The notes beneath the pieces are model-generated. The model did no database searches. It saw nothing but the letters and a program-made list of their open reading frames with translations, and was not told the origin of the DNA. A stretch of 64,000 nt of DNA from Apostichopus japonicus (taxonomy: Eukaryota; Echinodermata; Holothuroidea; Aspidochirotida; Stichopodidae): contig NC_092561.1 of assembly GCF_037975245.1 (NCBI RefSeq), positions 15,941,001 to 16,005,000 on the forward strand, given 5' to 3'. Of the stretch, positions 30,849 through 45,500 are shown piece by piece (position 1 is the first letter of the stretch; every line of letters starts with the position of its first letter). Position numbers and translations under genes: made by a program.

Positions 30849-31934
30849 ATCATATCTACCAGTTAAAGCAGATTTTTCTCTCCCTCCGAACATGCAACTT
30901 GTCGTCTCATTATTATTTTTTTTTTTTTTTTTTTTTTTTTAATGATTATCATTATTATTGTAATTATTACTTCTATGCTGGGTGGTTGGTGATTCCCTTC
31001 GTGCATGATGCAATTCACTAATCAATAATCAAAGTGAGCTTATCCCTAACTCATAATCATAACCCCTAATCCACACACACACACACTCTATCCTAATCGC
31101 CTTGGTATTATAAGCGTGTTAACATGGGTTGACACACATCAGCGTGTATGTTAACGATCTCCAATACAAGAGAAGTAAATCTTAAAAACGTAGTAATATC
31201 TCTATCGTTCAAAGCACGGAAGATCTTAAATTTAATACCACTGCCATAACAGTTTACCTGCCTCGGGCATTTCAATAGGCTCTCGCAGTAGATCGGGGGA
31301 AAATTTGAGCTGATGCTCGTTCCCTCGGCTTGGCTTTGCGAATTGATTACGTAACACACCGACTAAAATTTCCAGACTTAATAACATTGAAAGGTGCGAA
31401 ACGATTAATACTTGCGGTAGTATATGCCTCGTTAGTTGTTACAAGTTTCAAATTTCTAAGACTATTAATAATAAAGCCCTTAGGATCTGACTTAACACCC
31501 CAGATGCATTGCTACCAGTAAGCTCATTGAAGCAGCAAAACTCAATATCTATTTTTATTTCAAACCCCAAAAGTTACAAAAATTATTAATAAATAATAAT
31601 AATAATAATAAGTTCCCTTTATCCCCTAATCCAAGATCTCTTGCTAAATACTTAATTCATAAAACCTGCGGCCAAAATCATGTGAAAAGTTCCCTACATA
31701 CATTATATATAGTTTTTTAATTTTTTTTATTTTATGGGATGTTAGATTTCTGTCCAGCAGGAGTTTTCACTCAAATCTTGGGGTTTCTGACCTTTGGTTT
31801 TTGGCTGAGGGTCCGAAGCCCCACGATTATTAGGGTTGCAGCTAGCTGATACATCTAACTTAAAAGGAGAAATAAGACACTGACGCAAGCATGTTTGAGG
31901 AGAGGAATGAGTATGTCTTTCTGGGTGATTTGAT

Positions 31935-31950
31935 GGCCCTTAAAAGAGCC
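31935..31950 (-). terminator. Histone 3' stem-loop of truncated H2A, unit 6
   Basis: Stem-loop intact although the gene has lost its 5' end. Confidence 0.93.
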
Positions 31951-31988
31951 GTTGGTAATCGATGGGCGATTGCAATGCAACCTCCCCT

Positions 31989-32333
31989 TTAAGCCTTCTT
32001 GCCTCCGGATGTCTTCTTGGGTAGAAGGACAGCCTGGATGTTTGGAAGAACACCTCCCTGGGCGATGGTGACTCCGCTCAAGAGTTTGTTCAACTCCTCG
32101 TCGTTTCGGATGGCGAGTTGGAGATGACGGGGGATGATCCTGGTCTTCTTGTTGTCACGTGCAGCGTTACCGGCCAATTCCAAGATCTCGGCGGCGAGGT
32201 ATTCTAGTACGGCAGCCAGGTAGACGGGTGCGCCAGCGCCGATCCTCTGGGCGTAATTTCCTCTTCGCAGGAACCTGTGTACACGACCTACTGGGAATTG
32301 AAGCCCTGCTCTTGCAGATCGACTCTTGGCCTT
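31989..32333 (-). pseudogene. H2A: 5'-truncated H2A at array edge, unit 6
   Basis: Codons 13-126 and the stop match H2A exactly (from [10 protein letters not shown] to the end). Identity with unit 5 stops between 32333 and 32334, which removes the first 12 codons, the ATG and the whole H2A/H2B promoter. Upstream on the minus strand the sequence is unrelated AT-rich DNA. The frame runs on a few codons (preceded by Ser-Leu-Asp) without an ATG. It is unlikely to be expressed as H2A. The break is the physical edge of the array in this assembly. Confidence 0.93.
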
Positions 32334-35300
32334 ATCTAGCGACACGGGGTTTTTGACCTTCCGAGAAAACGGGGAACTACTTTAGGACAGCCAAGTGCTC
32401 TGGGTTATTTGTCCTTGTAGAACGAACTACTTTCGAATGGAGTTAATAAATTAAAATAACGCTGAAAACTCGCGATTTTTTTTGGTATGAGTTTAGAATT
32501 AAATATACTTCAAATATATAATTTTTTTAAATTTTTTCCACTTTTCCTTATTTTTTAACGGGCATATTACACTTCACGTTAAAATACGTTAAACACCAAC
32601 GTTAGTCAAAGGAATGGATTCTTTCGACTTGTAGTACGTAATTTAACATAAAACTTTAATTTAAGACTATTTTGAAGCAAAAGCATTCATTAGTTTCAGA
32701 GATATTTATCCACGAAAATCTTGCTAAAGATCGTGAAAACATCGTGCAATTGGTATTATGCATCAAGGGCGAATGGAAAACTATGACATTGTTGCACCCT
32801 TCCGTTACTTTTTTAAACTTTTGTTGCTCGATTGTGGCGAATATCTGCATGATTTCTTTACATATTAATGGTTGTTGATCAAACTAAGGCAATCCGATGT
32901 ATTTTTACTTGAAATTTAACGAAATAACCGAATAGAACACGTTAAAGTGCGACCCGACCACATAACGAGTGTACGTTGCGAGTATGAGACTTCGTCGACC
33001 AGAGCGTGAATCCTATGGAAATCTCCCCGTCTCGTTCGGTTAACATATCACACCAACGGCCGCTCGACTATAACGTGTTTTTGCCATAGTTACACTGTAA
33101 AATTTCTTTCAATATAATATTAGTCATTTATTTACACAAATAAGTGACCACATGGTTAAATTAACTTGATTTTTTTTTTAAATGATGAGTACATGAGAAT
33201 GGAAGTAAAAAACAGGAATAATAATGGTATATCACTTGTGGTGGGTATCAGTTAAGTGGAGGGGGGGGGGGGGGGGTATGTGATATGAAAGTCTATGCAG
33301 ATAGTTTCTAGAGGTTGATGATATGTATGGGGGGGGGGGTATGTCATCACACGCAGTAATGAGCAATGTTTACTCTCTATCCATTTTCCAATAAGGGAAA
33401 GGTATGTTTGAAGGAGGAAAAATGGATGCATTGTTGGCACACTATTTACAACATGAGCACACGGGGGTGATGTAACCTGGTCTATAACTTTAATGAGCCA
33501 GTGCGAATGAACCAGAAATTTGTCATACAAGCTCAAATAAGTCTTCTAATGACATATCGGATCTCTGAAGGAAAACATGTACTACTTCAACAATATTTCG
33601 AATACAAAACTAGCATGTAACGAAGGGAGATTGATCATTCGTACTGTAAGACACCTTCGAAAATTAAAAAAATTGACAAAACTAAATGTTTCTACATGAT
33701 ATTGATATCTATGACAATTGGCCTCATTTTGAGGGCCCCAAACCACCAGAAATTACATGTCAGAGTAGTTAACCCTTCCCATAAATAAACTTTTCACCCC
33801 TCCCCTACGTCTAAACATCTAGTCTACTTTCAAGGAACTGCTGTAAACAAAATTTAGCCATTTTAACACAAATTCCGTTAAATTTGTGCAAATTTGGGAG
33901 AGAATAAGGCAAAAATGTCAAATATGCCGATTTTAATAGCAGATTTTCAAAAGTGTGAAACTGAAGATTCTTTGGATGGAATCTCGCGATTTTTTTGGAG
34001 CCATGTTTATTTGGATCAATTAATGCACACAAAAAATTTGGTACAAATATATCCACTTTTGGGGAGTTTATCGTGGATTTTTGGAAAATTATAAATTATA
34101 AAATTACAATGTAATACAAGGGAGAAAAAAATTTAAAAAAAATTCCGGGTGGAAGAAGACACTTTATTGCATATCATCTTAAATTATGAGTCAATTTGAC
34201 CAAAAATTAAAGTTAGGAGAAATTATAAACATCATTATGAAATCACCAAAAGTCACTTGCGGGTCATAAAACCCAGGAGTTTCTGAAAACAAACATGGCA
34301 CTTAGGACCCGGAGATTCATAAAATTGTCAATTTTGATCGGATTTTCACCGTTTTTGCACCAATTAAGTCTTTTTTTCAAGTCTTTACGAAGCATCGGAC
34401 ATTCATTTGATTCCTTTGACTTTTTTTTTCCCTTTATTTTTAAAAAGACGTAAATGAACCCATATAATGCAGGCGTCTCAGGTCTGACTTCAATAACACT
34501 ACTTTTTGCCAATAACACTGAAAAATCAATCAGTTATAACTTTCGATATGTAGTTGATATCGATTAAGTTAAAGCACGTATTTTTAGGGCCACAATTAAG
34601 GTTAATACCTTTCAATTTTCAGCAAAATCGGTTGAGTAGTTTTGCTGAAAATTGAAATTTCCGAGTGTAATTTTTCACTAACTTTTCATGGGGTTTTAGA
34701 CCCTGAGATTAATTTTGACACCTTTCCAGTCGAATAACTCGTTCCCTAAAAGTCTATCGCCTCTTTCGATAAATGTTTCTATTAGATATTTGGCCACTCT
34801 TTATAATGAGACCAAAATTGTACAGGTTGGTGTAGAATTGGCCTAATTATGGACAAATAACGGACAAAATTGGACAAAATTGAAAATGTGATTATTCTCG
34901 ATATCTTCCGGAATCCTGCCCCAAAATTATTACACTTGGTATCATTGGAAAGAGAATAAAATTCTGAATATGACGCTATATTTTAAAGACTTTCCGTCTG
35001 TTGGTGACCTAATTATCAGGAAATTAATAATCCGAAGCCAGCCAGATGCTTTTTACAATTGAGGGCGCTTTTTTTCAGAGGACAGCAATTGGCCGTGGCA
35101 CTTAAGACCTTCTACATTTTAGGCACGTGCACGGTCTAAAAGATGATGTTTTTAATAATAGATTGTGCCACAGTTACTAAGTTTCAAAAATAGAAACTGA
35201 TATGAACACATTGGAAATAATTTATTCCAGCAGCGTAATATTTCTTTGGAGTTTCAACAGGTAATAACAGAACAAACGAGTTGATAAAAAGAATAAATAC

Positions 35301-36605
35301 AAGCCGCGTGCTGTATGTGCGGAAGCACCTGGCTGTGGGTTTTTTGGCAGGAAAGCCATTTATAGTATAACCGTTTTCGATTACCGCCCTCTATTAAAAG
35401 TTAGAGCCTGTTTAGCTTTCTTGATTATCACCCTCAACTTGACATAGTTTATAACTTTGAGACCATGTACGATAAGCCCCCCCTGCCGCCCCACCCCGAC
35501 TGTATAGGCAACCATCATGTAACACCATTGATGGAAGTGTACCTCTAGAGCCCTTTAGTATATTTTTTTTCAGGGCTTCGTCATGCAGTGGTGCTTGAAA
35601 CATTAAAAAATAGATATATCGACTTCCCCCCCCCCCCCCCTCCACCTATTACTAATATATTGATATTCGATATTCAGATTGAATGACCTGAAACTTGTCT
35701 CATATTTTTAATAGGTTTTTAATTTAATCCGACGCCCAATAAGTAACTTATCATAAAATAGCCTATATTGGGCTACCAGTGCCCCCATGAAAATTAATTG
35801 CCGCCCCAGCAAACACAAAACGTTACGCACTTCTCCCCTTCCCCTAATAGAAGCGGAGTGTAATTTTAAACTTCGCAACCCCTAAAGAATTTCGAAACAT
35901 TTATTTGCAGGATGTGCTTATAATACTATATTTGCATATAATACTATATTTCCATGTTCTTTAACATAATATCCACGTTAAAGATAGGTATGCATACACT
36001 TGTAAGATCCTTCATGTACTACTTACAATTCTTGAAGTTTGTAATCTTTCCATTTTTTTTAACACGTTATTTCAATGAGAGAAAGATTCTGCCGCACATT
36101 CAAGCGGGTCAGAAACCCCAGAAGGTCCAAAAAACCAGAAAAGCAGTCGACATGAAAGCATATGACGAATAGTAGTATGTAAGCTCGTTATCGGTCTTTA
36201 GTTCTTTCCATATTTTACTTTTTTAGCTCCGAAGTATTTGTTTTACACATAATTGGCCTTACATTTATCATGAATTTATAACATAAAACATTCTGGTCTT
36301 TCAATAAGAAAATCATCCCATTATGCCGAAGCCATGTAGCCACAGGCTTTAGTAGGCCTAGGCCTACACAATAAATAGGCCTAAGCCATTATAGGAGCGA
36401 ATGTTGTATTGAACGATGATTCTAAAAGATTAAAAACATGGCAATCTATACAGAATTGAATTTGATATTAATACACTTCGACGAGACGAGAACAAGTTAC
36501 ATGAAATTTCAATAAGGGTGGTAAACAGGGCGACTTGTCGAACTATGGGGCTTTCCTAGACAGCCTTCTTCACTTAAAATGCAGCTTTTGTACCAGGTCA
36601 TTGTC
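32334..36605. other. AT-rich intergenic DNA, no gene seen
   Basis: Sequence unrelated to the histone unit. Only short chance frames occur. Homopolymer G/C runs are at about 33260-33276, 33330-33339 and 35627-35640. I see no RNA gene, conserved coding segment or obvious transposon ends. Confidence 0.7.
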
Positions 36606-39600
36606 TGCACCCAAAGCTAAAAGCTTGGATTATCTCATTGAAAACAGTCCTTTATGAACAACTCTTTTGTTTGTAATTATGGTCAAGCATTTCAATGGTA
36701 TATCTTGATAGTTTATGTGGAGATTTATCTCCCTTCCTGTCTATTATCCCCATTGAATTCTCATAGTGAACTATATCTCGTTAGTTGAATAGAAGTTTGC
36801 CTTGAGTAAGGTAGGGTGGATTCTTGAATGGTTCCAAGGAAAGAAAGTCTTTTATAACCTTCCCAACTTCAGCACAAAACATGTACAAGAGTTTTCACTA
36901 GAAATTAAGTAACAATTTCATTGCAAAATTTGTGATACACTGTAGCTCAACTTCAATTGCCTAAAGCTGTACAGGTTAGCTCTTCAGTTAATTATACAAA
37001 AAGAGAAAATGCTTCAATAAATGCTGCAGGCATGCAATATCTTCAAATAGATGAATTTCTTCTTCAATATGTTTATTCTGTCTCAAATAAGACAGTCATA
37101 AGTACTTGATGATATTTGGTATCAATGGCAGGGGTGAAACTAGACCACCTTATATATGACACAATGACGTACACAACAGAACTACACACCACTGTATTAG
37201 TAAGGGTATAGCTTTTTGCTAATTTCTTCATGAAGAAATAGATTGACTTGCTTGAAAGATTGCATGTGCACTAACTTGTGTGTTTAATTTGATAAATCAA
37301 TCAAAATATAGGGTTCATTTATGAAAATGGACATAATTACACCATAAACCTAAGACGTTTCAGAATAGTACTGTGCACAGCGTACATACCTTGCAGACTT
37401 TCAGAAGACTACATGTCATGTATTTTAGTGATTTCTCATACAAGTATTTCATAAAAATACCAGAAACAATAATTCGACCTTGAATATATGTTAAGAGTCC
37501 CAAATTAAAACTGTCTTGTTTATGTAATGTTATTTTGGGTGCGAGAATTCACTGAAAATATACCCCCTTCCAATGAGTACCACTCTCTATTGAGCTTTAC
37601 TACATGCAAAAGGTCTGAACATGGTATAGTATTTTGGTTATTTTTTCATGAAAAATTGATGTTGAAAGTCCAAAATAGTGCATTTGTTCATGGATCCACT
37701 TTAACTTTATTCGACAAGACATAAACAAGGGGATTTTTTTTAAAACTTCCTATTTTGCCCTATTTTACTGGTATGGTTTTGACTATTGCACTAGAAGTTT
37801 TGTGCACACTAGTTAATTAGATGGGATGTGTGGTTATTTTGAGGCCTAATATCTACTTAAAATGAAGAGCTACAGTTCTGAAACTGTTCATGTTAGTCGG
37901 AATATTTGTAATCTTCTACTAAAAGCCATGAAATTTGGCCCAATGTGTTCCTTCTGTCAATAATGGGACTAATTCTAGCCCTCATCACAATATGACTGTG
38001 TCTGAAATGCTGCTAATAGGCTATTTACACACCGTGGAGGAGGTCTTCTCTCAAAATTTGGCTAATTTCTTCACAAAATAATCATATTAAGAGTCGGAAA
38101 AGATGTTTGTGATTTTTAAATTCTGTAATCTTTCCAAAACTTATGAGTTGTTGACGATTACTTGCCATTTGGACCTAATTACAGTCCAAAAACTGACCAA
38201 GGTCTAGATTGTACCAATTCCAAAAACCGTGTACGATAAAGGCCTATACCATTGCATAGGACCAGTCTCGATTTAGTACATTTTCGAACTTCGGCTGAAT
38301 TAAGCACAACAAGCATTAAGATTAACTTAAATTTTGATTGCCATGATGAATAATAATTACTTTTATCCAAAACTGCCATAATTGTGAGGATAATTTACTA
38401 TTTGACCTAATTACAGCCCGAAAACTGACCAACTTCGTGATTGTACCATAGACCATATATAGTACGTATCAACCAATACACTAATTGTAACGATCTAGTA
38501 CATTGATAGAATTGGACTTATTTGATAGTCAAATCCTTTATTCAGTTACTCGAAAAAGTGTTTGTGATCAGGAAATTTTGTTTTCTTCTTAAATCTTATA
38601 AGTTGCCGATGATTACTTGCCATTTGACCTAATTACAGTACAAAAACTGACCAAGGTTTCGATTGTACCAATTGCAAAAATCGTGTACGATAAAGGCCTA
38701 TACCATTGCATAGGACCAGTCTCGATGTAGTACATTTTCGAACTTCGGCTGAATTAAGCACAAAAAATATTGAGATTATCTTAAAATTTTGTCTGCCAGT
38801 ATATATAACTGCTTTCTATCCAAAACTGCCATAATTGTGATGGTAACTCACTATTTGACCTAATTATACAGCCCGAAATAGTGAACAAACTCGTGATTGT
38901 ACCCATAGACCTATACTGTGTAGGCTACGTATATGGTTCGAACGTTAAATTGGTACATAGGTCAAGTTTGGAATGGCCCACGAAATGGACGATTTCTTTC
39001 CTAAGTAGACGTTAAAAGTTTTGAAATTCACACCATTTTAAAGAACACGAATTATTTCACTTCAAATTTGACTCATCTGAAAATGTACGTTTAAAAGACA
39101 AAATGGCAGGTGTTTTTCATTGGCAGTTTCATTTTTGTACAAACGACCATCGTATCCCTACATCACTTATAACAATCGTTGCAAAATCATGCTCTCACGA
39201 GGCGATAAATAGTAGGATTTCTCTCAAAATATCGGTCCTCCACAATTTCTGAGCAAGATTCATGTAGAAATAATAGTTTCTTAAATTAGGAAGCATTATT
39301 ACAATATTTTATTCATGCAGAAATTAGGGCGAAGAAGTTTCCCGAGTCAAGTTGTAGTTGACGATCAGAGCTTTCAGCACTAGTCTTTGTAAGCCTACAC
39401 GTGCTTTACTAGAAATGTATAGGATTTTGTCAAGTCTTACAATTTGTCTCATTTCTTTCTAAAATAATAGTTTCTACTGCACTTAGAGGTAGAAATCAGC
39501 TCAAGACAATCTTTGAAATCATTAATGGCACATATTAAGGAGGTTGCTGCTAAAAATCTACCGATTTTAACATTAAAACTAGCAGAGATTTGGGTGTTAT

Positions 39601-40195
39601 ATTGTTGAAAATGAATAATGCTGTGATTTCCTTAGGATTGCACTCATGCATTTACCTTCTTTTGAGAAAAAATATTCAGCCAAAATTGTTAAAATGATTG
39701 ACATTTATCATCAAAGAGTGTTTTATGACACAGAATAGATAGTCGTGGGTATTTGATGTGATTTGGTATCAATGACAGTGCTGAAACTAGACCACCTAAT
39801 ATGTGACAGCACGATTCATACAACTGAACTACGCACCACTGTTCTTGAAAGTGTATAGCATTTTGTTAATTTTTTGATCAAGAAATGAATAAAAATGCTT
39901 GAAAATTGGCATGTGATCTCACATGTGTGTAATCTTTGATAAATGAACATAAATATATGGTTTATGTCTGAAAATTGAAAAATTTATACCATAAAACTAA
40001 GATGATTGAGTATTGTAGTGTTCACGGTGCATAGACCTTACATAGTTTCTGAAGGCTACAGTTATGTATTTTTTGTCCTTTCTCAAAAAGAGATCCATAA
40101 AAAATCTAGAAAATATAAATGTGAGCTTGAATGAATGTCTAGAGTGTGAAAGGATATCTGTCTTGTTAATTTGATGTGATTTTTGGTGGTTGAAA
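36606..40195. repeat. Large direct duplication, copy A
   Basis: From AAGCTTGGATTATCTCATTG (36621) to about 40195 this matches 42560-46430 in the same orientation, at an offset that grows from 5949 to about 6230 bp. Copy A contains one diverged 416-bp unit (about 37527-37975) missing from copy B, and an internal ~460-bp partial duplication (GACCTAATTACAG blocks at 38172 and 38636). No coding sequence is supported. Confidence 0.85.
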
Positions 40196-41925
40196 TGACT
40201 AAAACTACACCCCCTTGAAAAAGAGTACCACACTACGTGCAGCTTTACTACATATAAAAGGTCTGCACATGGTATAGTATTTTGGTTATTTTTTGATGAC
40301 AAATTGGAGTTGAAAGTCCAAAATAGTGCATGTGGTCTTGAACACATTTAAACTTTACTAGAGAAGACATAAACTAAGGTATTTATTCTAAAATTTCCTA
40401 TTTTGCCCTATTTTACTGGTACAGTTTTGACTATTGTACTAGAAGTTTTGTGCACACTAGTTAATTAGATAGGATGTGTGGTTATTTTGAGGCCTAATAT
40501 CTACTTAAAATGAAGAGCTACAGTTCTGAAACTGTTCATGTTTGTCTGAATATTTGCAATCTTCTACTAAAAGCCATGAAATTTGGCCCCATGTGTTCCT
40601 TCTGAAAAATATGGGACTAAAACTACACCCCCTTGAAAAGAGTACCACACTACGTGCAGCTTTACTACATGTAAAAGGTCTGCACATGGTATAGTATTTT
40701 GGTTATTTTTTGATGACAAATTGGAGTTGAAAGTCCAAAATAGTGCATGTGGTCTTGAACACATTTAAACTTTACTAGAGAAGACATAAACTAAGGTATT
40801 TATTCCAAAATTTCCTATTTTGCCCTATTTTACTAGTACAGTTTTGATAATGTACTAGAAGTTTTGTGTACACTAGTTATTTAGATAGGATGTGTGGTTA
40901 TTTTGAGGCCTAATATCTACTTAAAATGAAGAGCTACAGTTCTGAAACTGTTCATGTTAGTCTGAATATTTGTAATCTTCTACTAAAAGCCATGAAATTT
41001 GGCCCCATGTGTTCCTTCTGAAAAATATGGGACTAAAACTACACCCCCTTGAAAAGAGTACCACACTACGTGCAGCTTTACTACTTGTAAAAGGTCTGCA
41101 CATGGTATAGTATTTTGGTTATTTTTTGATGACAAATTGGAGTTGAAAGTCCAAAATAGTGCATGTGGTCTTGAACACATTTAAACTTTACTAGAGAAGA
41201 CATAAACTAAGGTATTTATTCCAAAATTTCCTATTTTGCCCTATTTTACTAGTACAGTTTTGATAATGTACTAGAAGTTTTGTGCACACTAGTTATTTAG
41301 ATAGGATGTGTGGTTATTTTGAGGCCTAATATCTACTTAAAATGAAGAGCTACAGTTCTGAAACTGTTCATGTTAGTCTGAATATTTGTAATCTTCTACT
41401 AAAAGCCATGAAATTTAGCCCAATGTGTTCCTTCTGTCAAATATGGGACTAAAACTACACCCCCTTGAAAAGAGTACCACACTACGTGCAGCTTTACTAC
41501 TTGTAAAAGGTCTGCACATGGTATAGTATTTTGGTTATTTTTTGATGACAAATTGGAGTTGAAAGTCCAAAATAGTGCATGGGGTCTTGAACACATTTAA
41601 ACTTTACTAGAGAAGACATAAACTTAGGTATTTATTCCAAAATTTCCTATTTTGCCCTATTTTACTAGTACAGTTTTGATAATGTACTAGAAGTTTTGTG
41701 TACACTAGTTATTTAGATAGGATGTGTGGTTATTTTGAGGCCTAATATCTACTTAAAATGAAGAGCTACAGTTCTGAAACTGTTCATGTTAGTCTGAATA
41801 TTTGTAATCTTCTACTAAAAGCCATGAAATTTGGCCCAGTGTGTTCCTTCTGTCAAATATGGGACTAAAACTACACCACCTTGAAAAGAGTACCACACTA
41901 CATGCAGCTTTACTACATGTACTTA
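40196..41925. repeat. 416-bp tandem repeat array
   Basis: Four full units and a short fifth, judged by the recurring AAAACTACAC block at 40201, 40619, 41035, 41451 and 41867 (periods 418, 416, 416, 416). Each unit includes TTTTGGTTATTTTTTGATGA and TTTTGCCCTATTTTACT. The repeated ~65-residue minus-strand frames at this period are a by-product of the repeat. A diverged unit lies at about 37527-37975 and a fragment near 46430-46555. Confidence 0.9.
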
Positions 41926-42559
41926 TTTTCAAACAAATTATAATGAACATTGGTCTATGCTGACTTCCATATGAAAATACTGTGTGCATGCATAGCACAC
42001 TGCTGTGCTGCACTTCCATACACCTACCATAGGAGGCATTCTTGTGTCCAGCATATATGACCTGTGTGATGTGACTAGCTATGAGAGTTCATCATTGAAA
42101 CAATTGAACAATTATACACACTATGTGCTGTGCATAGGCTATGTACTGTAGTGCTTTCTGTTGTATAAATACATATAACCTACAGGTGCATTGAACTGAT
42201 TTTTAGGAATGTTTTAATGTGTTTGGGTTGTTTCTTTAATATATGCTTTGAGCAAACAACCTTGGACTGGTTGTATAAAGTTATACAAGACCATTGCTTT
42301 TCATATATGAATGAATCCATGTACAATGTTTTGGAATATCCCGGTGCCAAGCTAGGGGAGGACAAACCTAGGGGGATGGGGGGATATTGGTAGTCGAAGG
42401 GGAAAATCAGTTCAGAGTACATTGTCATTCTTTAGTCACTTCATAAGGAGATTGGTGCATGTGGGAGAGGGGATGAATGTTGTAGTATATGCAGTGTTTG
42501 CATTTTCTCTTTCATTTAATCTTCACACCACTTAGATGTTAACACTTGCAGTATAGCTG
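41926..42559. other. Intergenic sequence between duplications
   Basis: Unique AT-rich sequence between the 416-bp array and copy B of the large duplication. No gene seen. Confidence 0.65.
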
Positions 42560-45500
42560 CACCCACAGGAAGCTTGGATTATCTCATTGAAAACAGTCCT
42601 TTATCATCAACTCTTTTGTTTGTACTCATGGTCAAGGATTTCAATGGTATATCATGATAGTTTATGTGGAGATTTATCTCCCTTCCTGTCTATTATCCCC
42701 ATTGAATTCTCATAGTGAACTATATCTCGTTATAGTTGTATAGAAGTTTGGCTTGAGTAAGGTAGGGCGGATTAAATTGATTCTTGAATGGTTCCAAGAA
42801 ATAAAAGTCTTTTATAATCTTCCCAACTTGAGCACAAAACATGTACAAGAGTTCTCAAACATCACTAGAAATTAAGTAGCAATTTCATTGTAAAATTTGT
42901 AATACACTGTAGTTCAACTTCAATTGCCTAAAACTGTACAGGTTATAGCTCTTCATTTAATTATACAATAATGAAAATGCTTTAATAAATGCTGCAGGCA
43001 TGAGATATCTTGGTTGGGTACATATTATTGGTTTGCCATATTTGTAAATATTTAATTCATTTGAAATTGTAGACCACCCACCTCATATGTATCTTCAAGA
43101 TATGCCACAATGACTTACACAATTTAACACTATATGCACTGAATGTTAAGGGTATTTATCAATTTGCTAATGACTTAAGAAATTTATTACAATGCATGAT
43201 GTAATGCACGTGGGTTGTTTCTAATGAAAATAACTTCCAAAAAATCTCTAGAAACCTTAAATGTTAACGTATGTACACATGTCCTAATGCTACCTATACC
43301 TTTTGGTTTATAACGTTAAAGTCAGTTGGCAAATATTTAGTCAAGTCTTAGAATTTGTCTCATTTCTTTCCGAAATCCTTAATTGAACTGCTGTAAAGGT
43401 GGAGTTAGTTCAATACAGTCTTCACTTGCAATACTAGGGTAAATCAGGAATGTTGTTGCTGGCAATTTACAGATTTTAACATTGACACTATCAGACTGTG
43501 GTCGAGTACTTTGTTCAAAATGCTGTGATATCTTTTGGAATTGTATAGTCATACGTTTACCTACTTTAGAGAACATAGGATGAGTAAAGAAACTCTTTAA
43601 ATAGATGAATTTTTTCTTCAATATGTTTATTCTGTCTCAAATTAGACAGTCATGAGTATTTGATGATATTTAGTATCAATGGCAGGGGTGAAACTATAGA
43701 CCACATCATATATGACACAATGACTTACGCAACAGAACTACACATTACTGTATTATTAAGGGTATAGCATTTACCTCATATCTTCATGAAGAAATCGATT
43801 AAAATGCTTGAAAGATTGCATGTACACTAAATTGTGTGTTTACTTTGATAAATCAACAGAAATAGAGGGTTCATTTGTGAAAATGGACAAAAGTACACCA
43901 TAAAACTAAGACGATTCAGTATATAGTACTGCGCAGCGTACATTACCTTACAGACTTTCTGAAGGCTAAAGTCATGTATTTTAGTGCTTTTCTCATACAA
44001 ATTTTTCATCAAATTCCAGAAACTAAAAATTCGACCTACGGTTAATGTTAAGGGTCACAACTTAAATCTACTTAAAATGAATAGGTGCAGTTCTGAATCT
44101 GCTCATGGTGGCCTGAATATTTGTAATCTTTTACTAAAAGCCATGAAATTTGGCCCAATGTGTTCCTTCTGTCAATTATGGGACTAATTCTAGCCCTCAT
44201 CACAATATGACTGTGTCTGAAATGCTGGTAATAGGCTATTTACACACCGTGGAGGAGGTCTTCTCTCAAAATTTGGCTAATTTCTTCACAAAATAATCAT
44301 GTAAAGGGTCGGAAAAAATGTTTGTGATTTTTAAATTCTGTAATCTTTCCAAAACTTATGAGTTGTTGACGATTACTTGCCATTTGGACATAATTACAGT
44401 CCAAAAACTGACCAAGGGCTAGATTGTACCAATTCCAAAAACCGTGTACGATAAAGGCCTATACCATTGCATAGGACCAGTCTCGGTTTAGTACATTTTC
44501 GAACTTCGGCTGAATTAAGCACAACAAGCATTAAGATTAACTTAAATTTTGATTGCCATGATGAATAATAATTACTTTTATCCAAAACTGCCATAATTGT
44601 GAGGATAATTTACTATTTGACCTAATTACAGCCCGAAAACTGACCAACTTCGTGAATGTACCATAGACCATATATGACTTTATCTTTATAGTACGTATCA
44701 ACCAATACACTAGCTAATTTTTACGATCTATTACATTGATAGAATTGGGCTTATTTGATTATCAAATCCTTTATTCAGGTACTCGAAAAAGTGTTTGTGC
44801 TCAGGCAATTTTGTTTTCTTCTTAAATCTTATAAATTGCCGATAATAACTTGCCATTTGACCTAATTACAGTCCGAAAACTGACCAAGGCCTCGATTGTA
44901 CCAATTCCAAAAATCGTGTACGATAAAGGCCTACACCATGCCAAAGGCCCAGTTTCGATGTAGTACGTTTTCGAATTTCGGCTAAATTTAACAAAAAAAA
45001 TATTGAGAATATCGTAAAATTCTGTTTGCTTGCATATTATGTTGTTTTACATCCAAATCTGCCATAATTCTGACGGTATGTTACTATTTGACCTAATTAC
45101 AGCCCGAAATAGTGAACAAACTCGTGATTGTAACCCATAGACCTATACTGTGTAGGCTACGTATATGGTTCGAACGTTAAATTTGTACATAGGTCAAGTT
45201 TGGAATGGCCCACGAAATGGACGATTTCTCTCCTAAGTAGGCGTTAAAAGTTTTGAAATTCACACCATTTTAAAGAACACGAATTATTTTACTTCAAATT
45301 TGACTCATCTGAAAATGTACGTTTAAAAGACAACATGGCAGGTGTTTTTCATTGACAGTTTCATATTTGTACAAACGACCATCGTATCCCTTCAACAATC
45401 GTTGCAAAATCATGCTCTCACGAGGCGATAAATAGTAGGATTTCTCTCAAAATATCGGTCCTCCACAATTTCTGAGCAAGATTCATGTAGAAATAATAGT

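Larger units (their letters stand above)
30797..31988. other. H3-H2A convergent spacer, unit 6
   Basis: Copy of 19279-20470 with element A at 31236-31397 (-). No gene. Confidence 0.8.

Noticed and set aside
31989-32345. Treating the edge H2A as an intact 118-residue gene starting at 32345
   Set aside because: That start is GTG in unrelated flanking sequence; no ATG, promoter or N-terminal tail.
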